Made by a program: the position numbers and the translations under genes
The notes under the pieces: generated by a model
Told to the model about the DNA's origin: nothing
The model's input: only the letters and a program-made list of their open reading frames with translations
Databases searched by the model: none
In this document: positions 42,063 to 49,816 of the stretch, piece after piece
How positions within the stretch are numbered: position 1 is the first letter of the stretch
Layout of the letters: each line of letters opens with the position of its first letter
Assembly: GCF_023074835.1 (NCBI RefSeq)
Contig: NZ_JALLGW010000001.1
Span: 1,240,001 to 1,304,000, forward strand
Reading direction: 5' to 3'
From: Halomarina salina
Lineage (GTDB): Archaea > Halobacteriota > Halobacteria > Halobacteriales > Haloarculaceae
Length of the DNA: 64,000 bases

Positions 42063-42082
42063 GACGGTCAGTCGTGACTGTC
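42063..42082. promoter_or_regulatory. Palindromic operator between the ModE-like gene and the transporter
   Basis: Imperfect inverted repeat GAC-G-GTCA, four-base spacer, TGAC-T-GTC. A further half-site TGACCGTC lies at about 42092-42099. It stands about 60-80 bases upstream of the binding-protein ATG, just before a TATA-like GTTAAG at 42106-42111. Binding by the ModE-like protein is inferred from position and symmetry. Confidence 0.55.
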
Positions 42083-42140
42083 GGCCCGTCGTGACCGTCG
42101 CAACCGTTAAGCGACTCCTCCGAGAACCACCGATATACCG

Positions 42141-43223
42141 ATGAGGGAACAACGGACGGCGACCCGTCGCCGCGTGCTGGAGGCGGCCGGCACTGTGGGC
42201 CTCGCGAGCGTCGCCGGACTCGCTGGCTGTCTCGGCGGTGCCGCGCCGCAGGGTGAGACCGAGAGTCTGGCCAGTGGAGCCGGGACGGGGTCCGACAGTA
42301 CGAGCGGCCGCGGCGGACGGGACTCGCTGACCGTGTTCCACGCCGGGAGCCTCTCGCCGCCGTTCTCGGCCGTCGAGGACGCGTTCGAGGCCGAACGCGG
42401 GGTCGCGGTCGACCGCGAGCCGAAGGGGTCGGTCGGGTCGACGAAGAAGGTGACCGAGCAGGGCCGTTCGGCGGACGTCCTCGGCGTCTCCGACTACCGG
42501 CTGCTGCGCGACGTGCTCGTCCCGGAGTTCGGCGACTGGTACGCCATCTTCGCCACGAACGCCCTCACCATCGCCTACACCGACGACTCGACCGGGGCCG
42601 ACGAGATCGGTCCCGACAACTGGTGGGAGGTGCTCGCCCGCGACGACGTCACGTTCGCCCACAGCGACCCCGCCGTGGACCCGAACGGCTACCGGTCGGT
42701 GATGGCGATGCAACTCGGCGCGGTCGAGTTCCGGGGCGAACGCCTGTTCGACGAGTCCACCTCGAAAGCACTCCGCGAGAAGGCGCTCGTCCCCACCGGA
42801 ACCGAGACGGAGCTGTTCGGACAGCTCCGGTCGGGGAAGCTGGACTACGCCTGGCAGTACCAGTCGGCGGAGGCGAGCCGGGACGTGAACACCGTCGACC
42901 TCCAGCCGGCGGTCGACCTCTCGGAGGCATCAGCCGAGTACGCCGACCACTACGCGAACGCCGCGGTCGAGGCCGGCGGCACCACCTACACCGGCGCGCC
43001 CATCGCCTACGGCGTCGCCGTCCCGGGTACCGCCGAGGCTCCCGACCTCGGCCGGGAGTGGGTCGAGTTCCTCGTCTCGGAGCCGGGACGCGAGATACTG
43101 GCCGAAAACGGGTTCTCGCCGGTCGCCCCGGCCGTCGTCCCGTCGTCGGTCGAGGGCGCGGTCCCCGAGAACGTGCTGGCGCACGCCGAAGCGCGCGAGA
43201 CGCTCGGCCCGCTCCGGTTGTGA
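42141..43223 (+). CDS. wtpA: Tungstate/molybdate-binding lipoprotein
   Basis: 360 residues. Signal and lipobox (VAGLAGCLGG) are preceded by arginines (ATRRRVLEAAG), so Tat export is likely. A serine/glycine-rich linker leads to the binding protein: LTVFHAGSLSPPFSAVEDAF, SADVLGVSDYRLLRDVLVPE, SDPAVDPNGYRSVMAMQLGA and KLDYAWQYQSAEAS. The FHAGSL start is that of WtpA/ModA-2 proteins, which capture tungstate or molybdate oxyanions outside the cell. It is the first gene of a three-gene transporter operon. Confidence 0.9.
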   Translation: MREQRTATRRRVLEAAGTVGLASVAGLAGCLGGAAPQGETESLASGAGTGSDSTSGRGGRDSLTVFHAGSLSPPFSAVEDAFEAERGVAVDREPKGSVGSTKKVTEQGRSADVLGVSDYRLLRDVLVPEFGDWYAIFATNALTIAYTDDSTGADEIGPDNWWEVLARDDVTFAHSDPAVDPNGYRSVMAMQLGAVEFRGERLFDESTSKALREKALVPTGTETELFGQLRSGKLDYAWQYQSAEASRDVNTVDLQPAVDLSEASAEYADHYANAAVEAGGTTYTGAPIAYGVAVPGTAEAPDLGREWVEFLVSEPGREILAENGFSPVAPAVVPSSVEGAVPENVLAHAEARETLGPLRL

Positions 43224-43259
43224 GATGAGACGGACGGCAGCGCCGACGAGGTGTGGGAG

Positions 43260-44519
43260 ATGACCGCGACGGCCACCGGGAGTGGTGGGGCGGGGTTCCT
43301 CGGTCGCGGGTCGGTCGTGCTCGGCGTCCTCGCGGTCCAGGTCGTCGCGTTCGTCGCGGCGTACGCCGTCGACCGCCCGACGCTGTACGCGCTGTTCGCG
43401 CTCGGGAGCGCCGCCGCTCTGGTCGGGGTACAGGCCGGGTGGCGCGGGTTCGCAGCGGCTCTCGTCGGGACGGCCCTCGCGGGCCTCGTCGGCCAGCAGT
43501 TCGGGAGCGTCTGGATTCTCGTCGCGGGTCCGGTCGCACTGACGGCGGCCGTCGGGCCGACGCTGGCGGGCGACGCGTGGCGCGGCCTCGCGTTCGCCGT
43601 CGGCGGGACGGCCGTGCTCGCCGCCGCCGCGTCGCTGCTCGGGTCGCTCGTCCTCCTGGTGGCCGGCCCCGTCGTCCTCGCCGCGACCGTCGTCAGCGTC
43701 GACGGCGAGTGGGTCGGCGTCGCCGGGGCGACCCTCGGCACCGTGTTGCTCGTGGCGCTCGGACTCCCGCTGGCGCTGTTCGTCGCCGACCAGAACCCCG
43801 ACCTCGTCGTCGAGCAGGCGCTCGACCCGGCGGTCCACACGATGCTCTATCTGACCGTCTACGCCCCGCTGCTGGCGGCGCTGTTCACGCTCGCCGTCGG
43901 CGTCCCGCTGGCGTACCTGCTGGCGAAGGGGTTCCCCGGCCAGAGCCTCGTCGAGACGCTCGTCGACCTCCCGCTGGTGGTTCCCCACTCTGTCGCGGGA
44001 CTGCTCGTCCTGTTCGGCTTCGGCGAGGGGGCGGTGTTCCCCGACCTCCCGATTCTGGGGGCGATGCCGGGGCTGATTCTGGCGATGGCGTTCGTCAGCG
44101 CGCCGTTCGCGGTCAACGTCGCCCGCGAGGCGTTCGAGTCCGTCGACGCCCGACTGGAGTACGCCGCGCGGGTCCACGGCGCGTCGGGTGCGGACGCGTT
44201 TCGGCGCGTGACGCTCCCGCTGGCCGGTCGGGGCATCGTCACCGGCGGCCTGCTGGCGTGGGCGCGGGCGGTCTCCGAGTTCGGCGCGGTGGCCGTCGTC
44301 GCGTACAACGTCCGGTTCGACTTCCCTCTCCCGATAATCGGGACGCGGGAGACGAGCAGCCACGCGCCGGTCTACGTCTTCCAGACGTACACCGGCGGGT
44401 CGCTCGCCGAGTCGAACGCGGTCGGCTTCCTCCTGCTCGTGGTGAGTCTCTGTCTCTTCCTGGCCGTGCGGTGGCTGGCGTACGGCGGCGAGAGCGCCGC
44501 GTCGAGGGCGATGCCGTGA
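43260..44519 (+). CDS. wtpB: Tungstate/molybdate ABC permease
   Basis: 419 residues. The C-terminal half is the classical permease domain with the EAA-like loop EYAARVHGASGADAFRRVTL and the segment YLLAKGFPGQSLVETLVDLP. The N-terminal half (about 170 residues) adds five or so further hydrophobic helices (VVLGVLAVQVVAFVAAYAVD, VILVAGPVALTAAVGP-like), making it about 170 residues longer than typical WtpB. The start may be GTG 43251 or ATG 43260. Its stop overlaps the ATPase start (GTGA). Confidence 0.85.
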   Translation: MTATATGSGGAGFLGRGSVVLGVLAVQVVAFVAAYAVDRPTLYALFALGSAAALVGVQAGWRGFAAALVGTALAGLVGQQFGSVWILVAGPVALTAAVGPTLAGDAWRGLAFAVGGTAVLAAAASLLGSLVLLVAGPVVLAATVVSVDGEWVGVAGATLGTVLLVALGLPLALFVADQNPDLVVEQALDPAVHTMLYLTVYAPLLAALFTLAVGVPLAYLLAKGFPGQSLVETLVDLPLVVPHSVAGLLVLFGFGEGAVFPDLPILGAMPGLILAMAFVSAPFAVNVAREAFESVDARLEYAARVHGASGADAFRRVTLPLAGRGIVTGGLLAWARAVSEFGAVAVVAYNVRFDFPLPIIGTRETSSHAPVYVFQTYTGGSLAESNAVGFLLLVVSLCLFLAVRWLAYGGESAASRAMP

Positions 44520-45475
44520 GCCTCGACGCCACCGTTCGGACGACGTTCACCGCGCCCGGTGCCGAGCCGTTCGTCGTCGACGCCGACCTCACCGTGCCGG
44601 ACGGCGAGACGCTCGTCGTCCTCGGCCCCAGCGGGAGCGGGAAGACGCTCGTCCTCGAGACGGTCGCCGGCCTCCACGAGAACGGCGGTAACGTCGCACT
44701 CGACGGCCGCGACCTGACGGGCCTGCCTCCGGAGAAACGCGGGTTCGGCTTCGTCTTCCAGGACTACGCGCTGTTCCCGCACATGACCGTCCGGGAGAAC
44801 GTCGCGTTCGGGACGCGCTACCGCGACACCGCACGCGACCCCGACGACCTGCTCGACTCGCTGGGCGTCGCCCACCTCGCCGAGCGCACGCCGCGGACGC
44901 TCTCCGGGGGCGAAGCCCAGCGCGTCGCCCTGGCCCGAGCGCTCGCGGTCGACCCGCAGGCGCTCCTCCTCGACGAACCGCTGTCGGCGCTGGACGTGCC
45001 GACCCGCGAGTCACTGCGCCGGGACCTCGCGGGCGTCCTCGACGGCGTGACGGCCGCGTACGTCACCCACGACCGGACGACGGCGCGGGCGCTGGCCGAC
45101 CGCGTCGCCGTGATGCGCGACGGGAGGGTCGTCCAGACGGGCACCGTCGAAGCGGTGTTCGAGCGCCCCGCGACGTCGTTCGTCGCGCGGTTCACCGGCG
45201 CGAACGTGCTCCCCGCGTCGCTGGTCGGGGATGGCGACGAGCAGACCGGAGGCGAGTCGCGGTCGGTCGCCGTCCGTCCCGAACACGTCCGTCTCGACGG
45301 TGGCACCCTGAGGGCGACGGTGCGGAGCGTCGTCCGCGAGGACGGCGCGACGCGCGTCACGCTCGCCGCCGACGGCGTCGAGTTCGCCGCGTACACCGAC
45401 GACCCGCCTCGGGTGGGGGCGTCCGTCGGGGTCTCGGTCCCCGAGGAGCGACGCGTCGTGCTGGACGACGCCTGA
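44516..45475 (+). CDS. wtpC: Tungstate/molybdate ABC ATPase
   Basis: 319 residues. Walker A GPSGSGKT (about 37-44), Q-loop FQDYALFPHM, signature LSGGEAQRVALARAL (about 129), Walker B LLLDEPLSALD and switch histidine YVTHDRTTA. The C-terminal 80 residues (SVAVRPEHVRLDGGTLRATV) form a TOBE domain, as in molybdate/tungstate transporters. It starts at a GTG overlapping the permease stop, so translation is coupled. It energises oxyanion import. Confidence 0.92.
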   Translation: MSLDATVRTTFTAPGAEPFVVDADLTVPDGETLVVLGPSGSGKTLVLETVAGLHENGGNVALDGRDLTGLPPEKRGFGFVFQDYALFPHMTVRENVAFGTRYRDTARDPDDLLDSLGVAHLAERTPRTLSGGEAQRVALARALAVDPQALLLDEPLSALDVPTRESLRRDLAGVLDGVTAAYVTHDRTTARALADRVAVMRDGRVVQTGTVEAVFERPATSFVARFTGANVLPASLVGDGDEQTGGESRSVAVRPEHVRLDGGTLRATVRSVVREDGATRVTLAADGVEFAAYTDDPPRVGASVGVSVPEERRVVLDDA

Positions 45476-45557
45476 CCCTCGCGTGCGGTGCCGACGGGCA
45501 GACCTGGCGTGCGCGGACGACCGGAGTGACTTTTCCTCGGGCCGTCCCAGTGAGCGT

Positions 45558-45659
45558 ATGGAGTCGTGGGCGGCGCTGTTCGAACGGGCGGCCGAGTTCG
45601 GGGTCGACGAGGGCGAGGTACGGGAGACGCTCGACGCACTCCGGGACGACGATGAGTGA
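45558..45659 (+). CDS. 33-residue ORF overlapping a PIN-like gene
   Basis: MESWAALFERAAEFGVDEGE then VRETLDALRDDDE: one amphipathic acidic helix-turn. Its stop overlaps the ATG of the next gene by 8 bases, a spacing typical of coupled small partner genes. No family is recognised. It could be a partner or antitoxin-like peptide, or simply a leader. Confidence 0.45.
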   Translation: MESWAALFERAAEFGVDEGEVRETLDALRDDDE

Positions 45660-46164
45660 CGAAGCGGCCGGTGCCGGTGAGAAGAGCGGGCCGCCCGAGA
45701 GCGTCCACGCCACCCGCGTCGTCGCGGACGCCGACGTGCTGGCGGCGGACCTGCTCGTCGGTGGGCCGTCGCGGGAGGCGCTGGACCTCGTCAGAGCGCA
45801 CTCGTGGGTCGACCTCGTGGCGAGCGACGCGCTCCTCGCCGACGCCGAGGCGGTCGTCGCGGACCTCGCCGACGGGTCGCTGGCCGCCGACTGGCGCGAG
45901 CGGTGTGAAGACCTCCGCGTGGTCGTCGACCATCCCGACGGCGACCACCCGGCCGTCGCCTCGGCGCACCACGGCGACGCCGCCCACCTCCTCTCGCTGG
46001 ACGAGGGTCTCCAGAGCGCGAGGGCGGGAGCGGCTATCCACGCTCACGTCGAGACGAGCGTGAAAGCGCCCGACGCGTTCGTCGCGCTGTTCGACCCCGA
46101 GTCGCTGTACCCGGCGCTGTTCGACGCGCCGTATCCGGGGCCGGACCGCGACCCGCGAGGGTAG
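45652..46164 (+). CDS. PIN-like domain protein (DUF7384-like)
   Basis: 170 residues. RVVADADVLAADLLVGGPSR has the first acidic residues of a PIN nuclease fold, VDLVASDALLADAEAVVADL is the next helix-strand, and HPDGDHPAVASAHHGDAAHL with LLSLD the late acidic site. PIN domains cleave RNA; some members lose activity. It is coupled to the 33-residue frame upstream. The ATG at 45652 gives a normal length. Toxin or RNA-processing roles are both possible. Confidence 0.65.
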   Translation: MSDEAAGAGEKSGPPESVHATRVVADADVLAADLLVGGPSREALDLVRAHSWVDLVASDALLADAEAVVADLADGSLAADWRERCEDLRVVVDHPDGDHPAVASAHHGDAAHLLSLDEGLQSARAGAAIHAHVETSVKAPDAFVALFDPESLYPALFDAPYPGPDRDPRG

Positions 46165-46186
46165 TCGTCCCAGTTCGCTCCGGTCG

Positions 46187-46843
46187 CTACCGTTCGGCGT
46201 AGAACTCTGCGAACGTGGCCAGTGCCCGACCACGGTGGGAGATGGCGTTCTTCTCGGCGGCGCTCATCTCCGCGAGCGTCGTCCCGTCGTGCTCGAAGAT
46301 GGGGTCGTAGCCGAACCCGCCCTCACCACGTGGTTCGACGATGCGCCCGCGGACTCGCCCCTCGAACAGTTTCACGGGGACGTCCCCGGCAACGACGGAG
46401 TCGGTGGTGCTGGCCGTCGCGCGGTCGTCGGCCGAGAGGTCGTGACCCCGTCGGTCGCCGTAGTCGACGGCGTCGGGCGTCGCCGCGAAGTCCTCGCCGT
46501 CGCAGTACGCGATGGTGCACTTGAACTGCGCCCGTGGCGTCTCGCCGGTCTCTTCGGCCCGGTCGCGCGCGAGGTCGCCCACTCGCTCGACGCCCAGCGT
46601 CTCCTCGACGTACGCGGAGTACGGGCCGGGGAAGCCGTCGAACCCGTCGACGAACAGTCCCGCGTCGTCGACGAGGACGGGGTCACCGACGTGAGCGTAC
46701 GCCTCCCGCGCGCCGCGGGCCGCGATGGGCCCGAGGTCGTCGGCCTGGACCTCGGTGTAGTCGAAGTCGACCGCCCGGACCTCGTCGAGGTACTCCTCGG
46801 CCTCGCGGACCTTCCCCTCGTTCGTCGTCACGTAGTGGAGCAT
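46187..46843 (-). CDS. XTP/dITP pyrophosphatase
   Basis: 218 residues of the RdgB/Ham1 family, which hydrolyses non-canonical purine triphosphates (dITP, XTP) to monophosphates and keeps them out of DNA. Conserved parts: MLHYVTTNEGKVREAEEYLD, DPVLVDDAGLFVDGFDGFPG, GRIVEPRGEGGFGYDPIFEH and KNAISHRGRALATF. A roughly 25-residue insertion (SADDRATASTTDSVVAGDVP region) is longer than in bacterial forms. Start at 46843 fits the first beta strand. It converges on the PIN-like gene. Confidence 0.92.
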   Translation of the reverse strand: MLHYVTTNEGKVREAEEYLDEVRAVDFDYTEVQADDLGPIAARGAREAYAHVGDPVLVDDAGLFVDGFDGFPGPYSAYVEETLGVERVGDLARDRAEETGETPRAQFKCTIAYCDGEDFAATPDAVDYGDRRGHDLSADDRATASTTDSVVAGDVPVKLFEGRVRGRIVEPRGEGGFGYDPIFEHDGTTLAEMSAAEKNAISHRGRALATFAEFYAER

Positions 46844-47019
46844 ACGCGCCCTGCGGTCGGGGGGAGAAAAGCGGCGTCGATAGCCGACGCCCCCGACGCG
46901 GTCGACGTGCGCCGGGACGGTTCCCGCCGGCGGCGACGCTCGGCGGTGGCCGGTGGTCGACGAAGTAGAAGTACAGCGACGTACGCGTTCGGTCGCGTCC
47001 TGCCCGTCTCTCGGCGGCG

Positions 47020-47283
47020 TCAGTCGACGATGACTTCGACGGGTTCGTCCTCGGGCATCTCGTCCTCGCCGCGGCGCTCGGTGTACAGGAGGACGCCGGC
47101 GACGGCGAGGACGACCCACGCCCGCCAGTTCGAGAGGTTGAGGGTGTAGCCGATGCCGAACGGCTTCTCGACCAGCATCCCTTCGCCGGGCTGCCAGTAC
47201 GAGGAGAACATCCGTCCGATGCTCGGCCGTTCGAAGTTGTACGGGACCCCGAATATCTCGCCAGTCTGTGACCTGTCTGCCAT
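47020..47283 (-). CDS. DUF5808-like small membrane protein
   Basis: 87 residues. EIFGVPYNFERPSIGRMFSS and FGIGYTLNLSNWRAWVVLAV fit the DUF5808 pattern (N-terminal GIFYxN, then GYTLNLxN), ending in one membrane helix (AWVVLAVAGVLLYT) and an acidic tail. In bacteria this domain occurs with membrane proteins of unknown role. It is divergent from the glycerophosphotransferase gene. Confidence 0.65.
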   Translation of the reverse strand: MADRSQTGEIFGVPYNFERPSIGRMFSSYWQPGEGMLVEKPFGIGYTLNLSNWRAWVVLAVAGVLLYTERRGEDEMPEDEPVEVIVD

Positions 47284-47370
47284 GGCGGCGTTACGGTGGG
47301 CGACGTTAAACCGTTTGCCACGAGCGCCGCGGGCGACGACCTACTTATTCACGCGTCACCTCTATAGGGT

Positions 47371-48594
47371 ATGGCTGCCCGCCGCCGACGTTGGCTGGAG
47401 TACGCCCTCACTAGCATCGGCTCCCTCACCGTCCTCCTCGGCTGTCTCGGACACGCACTGACCGCCCGTCTCACCCGAATCCTCGGCCGGGACGACGACT
47501 GCTGGGTGTTCGGCGCACGGCGGGGGAGTGGGTTCGTCGACAACAGCCGCTACCTCTTCGAGTACGTCGCCGAGGAGCGCCCGGAGGTACGGGCGGTGTG
47601 GCTCTCGACGGACCCCGAGACCGTCGCCACCGTTCGCGAGCGAGGCTACGAGGCGTACCACGCGCGTTCGCTCAGGGGACGCTGGCTGACGCTCCGGTCC
47701 GGCTGTGTCGTCGTCACGCACGGTCTGCGCGACGTGTCGCTGGCGCTGACCGGCGGCGCGTTCGTGGCGAACCTGTGGCACGGCGTCCCCCTGAAGACCA
47801 TCGGGTTCGACGCGGAGCTGGGCGAGCAGTCCTGGCTCCGCCGCCGTGCCCACCGCTTCGTCGCTGCTCGGAACGACCTCGTCGTCTCCCCGTCGCCGAT
47901 GGCCGTCCACCAGATGGCGACCGGGCTGGGGGTTCCCCGCGACCGGGTTCGGGTCCTGCCGTACCCGCGCTACGACCCGCTCGTCGTCCCCGAGGCGGTG
48001 GAAGGGGGCACCGTGGACGCCGACGCCCACGAACGCCTCGCGGAACTCCGTGCCGAGGGCCGACTCGTCTTCTACGTCCCGACGTTCCGCGAGGAGGGAG
48101 CGGACCTCGGCGAGCGCGTCGACTTCGCCGCGCTGGACGGACTGCTGTGCGAGCAGGACGCCCACCTCGTCGTCAAACCCCATCCGTACGAACGGCTCGA
48201 CCGAGCCACCGACCTCGACCGGGTCACGGTGCTCGACGCCGTGGACGACCTGTCGGCGGTGCTGCCGTTCGCGGACGTGCTGCTGACCGACTACTCGTCG
48301 GCGTTCGTCGACCACCTCCTCCTCGACCGACCGCAGGTGTTCTACGCTCCGGACCTCGACGAGTACCGCGCGGAACGGGGGTTCTACTACGACTACGAGT
48401 CGCTCGTTCCCGGCCCGGTCGCACCCGACGACGGGGAACTGGTGACGTCGCTGGAGGAGGCCCTGACCGAGGACCCGGACGCCTCGCGACGCCGTGCGCT
48501 TCGCGAGACGTTCCTGACGGACACCGGCGTGCGACCGTCGACGGTCGTCTTCGCGGCGATTCGGGCCGGACTCGACGACGGCGTGGTTACATAG
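47371..48594 (+). CDS. CDP-glycerol glycerophosphotransferase family protein
   Basis: 407 residues, TagF-like. An N-terminal hydrophobic stretch (WLEYALTSIGSLTVLLGCLG) would hold it at the membrane. Characteristic blocks are SGCVVVTHGLRDVSLALTGG, HGVPLKTIGFDAELG, YPRYDPL, VVKPHPYERL and LLTDYSSAFVDHLLLDRPQV then FYAPDLDEYRAERGFYYDYE. In bacteria this family transfers glycerol phosphate from CDP-glycerol to build teichoic acid. Here it probably adds glycerol-phosphate units to a surface glycan or lipid. A TATA-like CTTATT about 25 bases upstream suggests a leaderless start. Confidence 0.85.
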   Translation: MAARRRRWLEYALTSIGSLTVLLGCLGHALTARLTRILGRDDDCWVFGARRGSGFVDNSRYLFEYVAEERPEVRAVWLSTDPETVATVRERGYEAYHARSLRGRWLTLRSGCVVVTHGLRDVSLALTGGAFVANLWHGVPLKTIGFDAELGEQSWLRRRAHRFVAARNDLVVSPSPMAVHQMATGLGVPRDRVRVLPYPRYDPLVVPEAVEGGTVDADAHERLAELRAEGRLVFYVPTFREEGADLGERVDFAALDGLLCEQDAHLVVKPHPYERLDRATDLDRVTVLDAVDDLSAVLPFADVLLTDYSSAFVDHLLLDRPQVFYAPDLDEYRAERGFYYDYESLVPGPVAPDDGELVTSLEEALTEDPDASRRRALRETFLTDTGVRPSTVVFAAIRAGLDDGVVT

Positions 48595-48659
48595 CGCTCG
48601 GTACGTCACTCGACCACAGCGCTGGGACACGTAGTCGAACGTACATTAGATGGAGAAGA

Positions 48660-48667
48660 TTAATATT
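48660..48667 (+). promoter_or_regulatory. TATA box of the phosphodiesterase gene
   Basis: TTAATATT is centred about 27 bases before the ATG at 48691 in otherwise G+C-rich DNA, a textbook leaderless haloarchaeal spacing. Confidence 0.6.
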
Positions 48668-48690
48668 CTGGACGTGTAAGGAGACACCAG

Positions 48691-49566
48691 ATGCAGCGAG
48701 GCCGCTCGACGGCGGTACCGGAGTCGGTGGGAGAGTCCATCGCCACCAGCGGGACGGACGTCATCGCCCACCGTGGGTTCGCGGACGTCGCCCCCGAGAA
48801 CACCCTCGCGGCGCTGGAACGTGCCACCGCGGCCGGGGACGAGGGACGACCGGCGATGGTCGAACTGGACGTGATGCCGTGTGCTAGCGGCGAACTCGTC
48901 GTGTTCCACGACGCGACACTCGACCGTCTCACGGACCCGCCCGCGGCGCTCGCCGGCCGGTCCGTCTGGGAGACGCCACTGGAGACGCTCCGCGGCCTCG
49001 ACGTACTGGACAGCGGCGAGCCGATTCCACTCCTCCGCGAGGTGTTCGACGTGGTCCCACCCGACGTCGTGCTCAACGTCGAGTTGAAACACCCCGGCGT
49101 CCCGCCCGGGCCGACCGGTATGCTCACGCCGGAGGGCGTCGACCGGGAACGGGCACGCTGGCGACCGTTCGTCGAACGGGTCCTCGACGTCGCCGCCATC
49201 CACGACCACGACCTCCTGGTCTCCTCGTTCTTCGAGGGAGCCATCGCGGCGGTCCGGGACGTCGATCCGTCGGTTCCGGTGGCGAACGTGTTCCACGACG
49301 CCATCGAGGAGGGGTTCACCGTGGCCGACCGCCACGACTGCGAGGCGGTCCACGCGCCCTGGAACATGATCTACGGGACGCCCATGTTCAACGAGGAGTA
49401 CGTCTCCGGACCGTTCGACTCCATCGACCTCGTGGGTCGCGCCCACGACGACGGGCGGGCGGTGAACGTCTGGACCGTCGAGACCGCAGAACAGGCCCGC
49501 TCCCTCCGCGACGCGGGCGTCGACGGCATCATGGTCGACGACCCGGCCGTCGTCGCGGAGAACTGA
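48691..49566 (+). CDS. Glycerophosphodiester phosphodiesterase
   Basis: 291 residues. The GDPD motif pair is clear: IAHRGFADVAPENTLAALER (catalytic His and Arg) and VELDVMPCASGELVVFHDAT (Glu, Asp and His), then LNVELKHPG and VDGIMVDDPAVV. It cleaves glycerophosphodiesters to glycerol phosphate and an alcohol. There is no signal peptide, so it acts inside unless another signal is used. Placed between a glycerophosphotransferase and a nucleotidyltransferase-phosphatase, it may recycle polymer or lipid head groups. Confidence 0.9.
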   Translation: MQRGRSTAVPESVGESIATSGTDVIAHRGFADVAPENTLAALERATAAGDEGRPAMVELDVMPCASGELVVFHDATLDRLTDPPAALAGRSVWETPLETLRGLDVLDSGEPIPLLREVFDVVPPDVVLNVELKHPGVPPGPTGMLTPEGVDRERARWRPFVERVLDVAAIHDHDLLVSSFFEGAIAAVRDVDPSVPVANVFHDAIEEGFTVADRHDCEAVHAPWNMIYGTPMFNEEYVSGPFDSIDLVGRAHDDGRAVNVWTVETAEQARSLRDAGVDGIMVDDPAVVAEN

Positions 49567-49816
49567 CGCCCGGCCGGCCCGCCAGCTTTCGACACCCCGC
49601 CGATTCTCATCGGAGTCATTCACGAACGTTGTGTGGGGACGGGAACTGTGAGCGAGTATATGGAGATTGTCTCCGGATTTCCTGCCTTACTCCCGAATCT
49701 GACTCTCATCAGCGACTGATTATATCTATTTCTACGAATTCTCTATATAGCTGTATAGCAGGCCATATGCCTAAGGATACACATCCGTTTCGTCCGGGTG
49801 GAGGACGAGACCACAC
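49567..49816. other. AT-rich promoter region of the nucleotidyltransferase gene
   Basis: Clearly AT-rich DNA with TATA-like runs: GATTATATCTATT (49718-49730) and CTATATAGCTGTATAG (49743-49758). A start from the second would give a leader of about 40 bases. No gene is seen. AT-rich spacers like this are often seen beside acquired surface-polymer genes. Confidence 0.45.
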
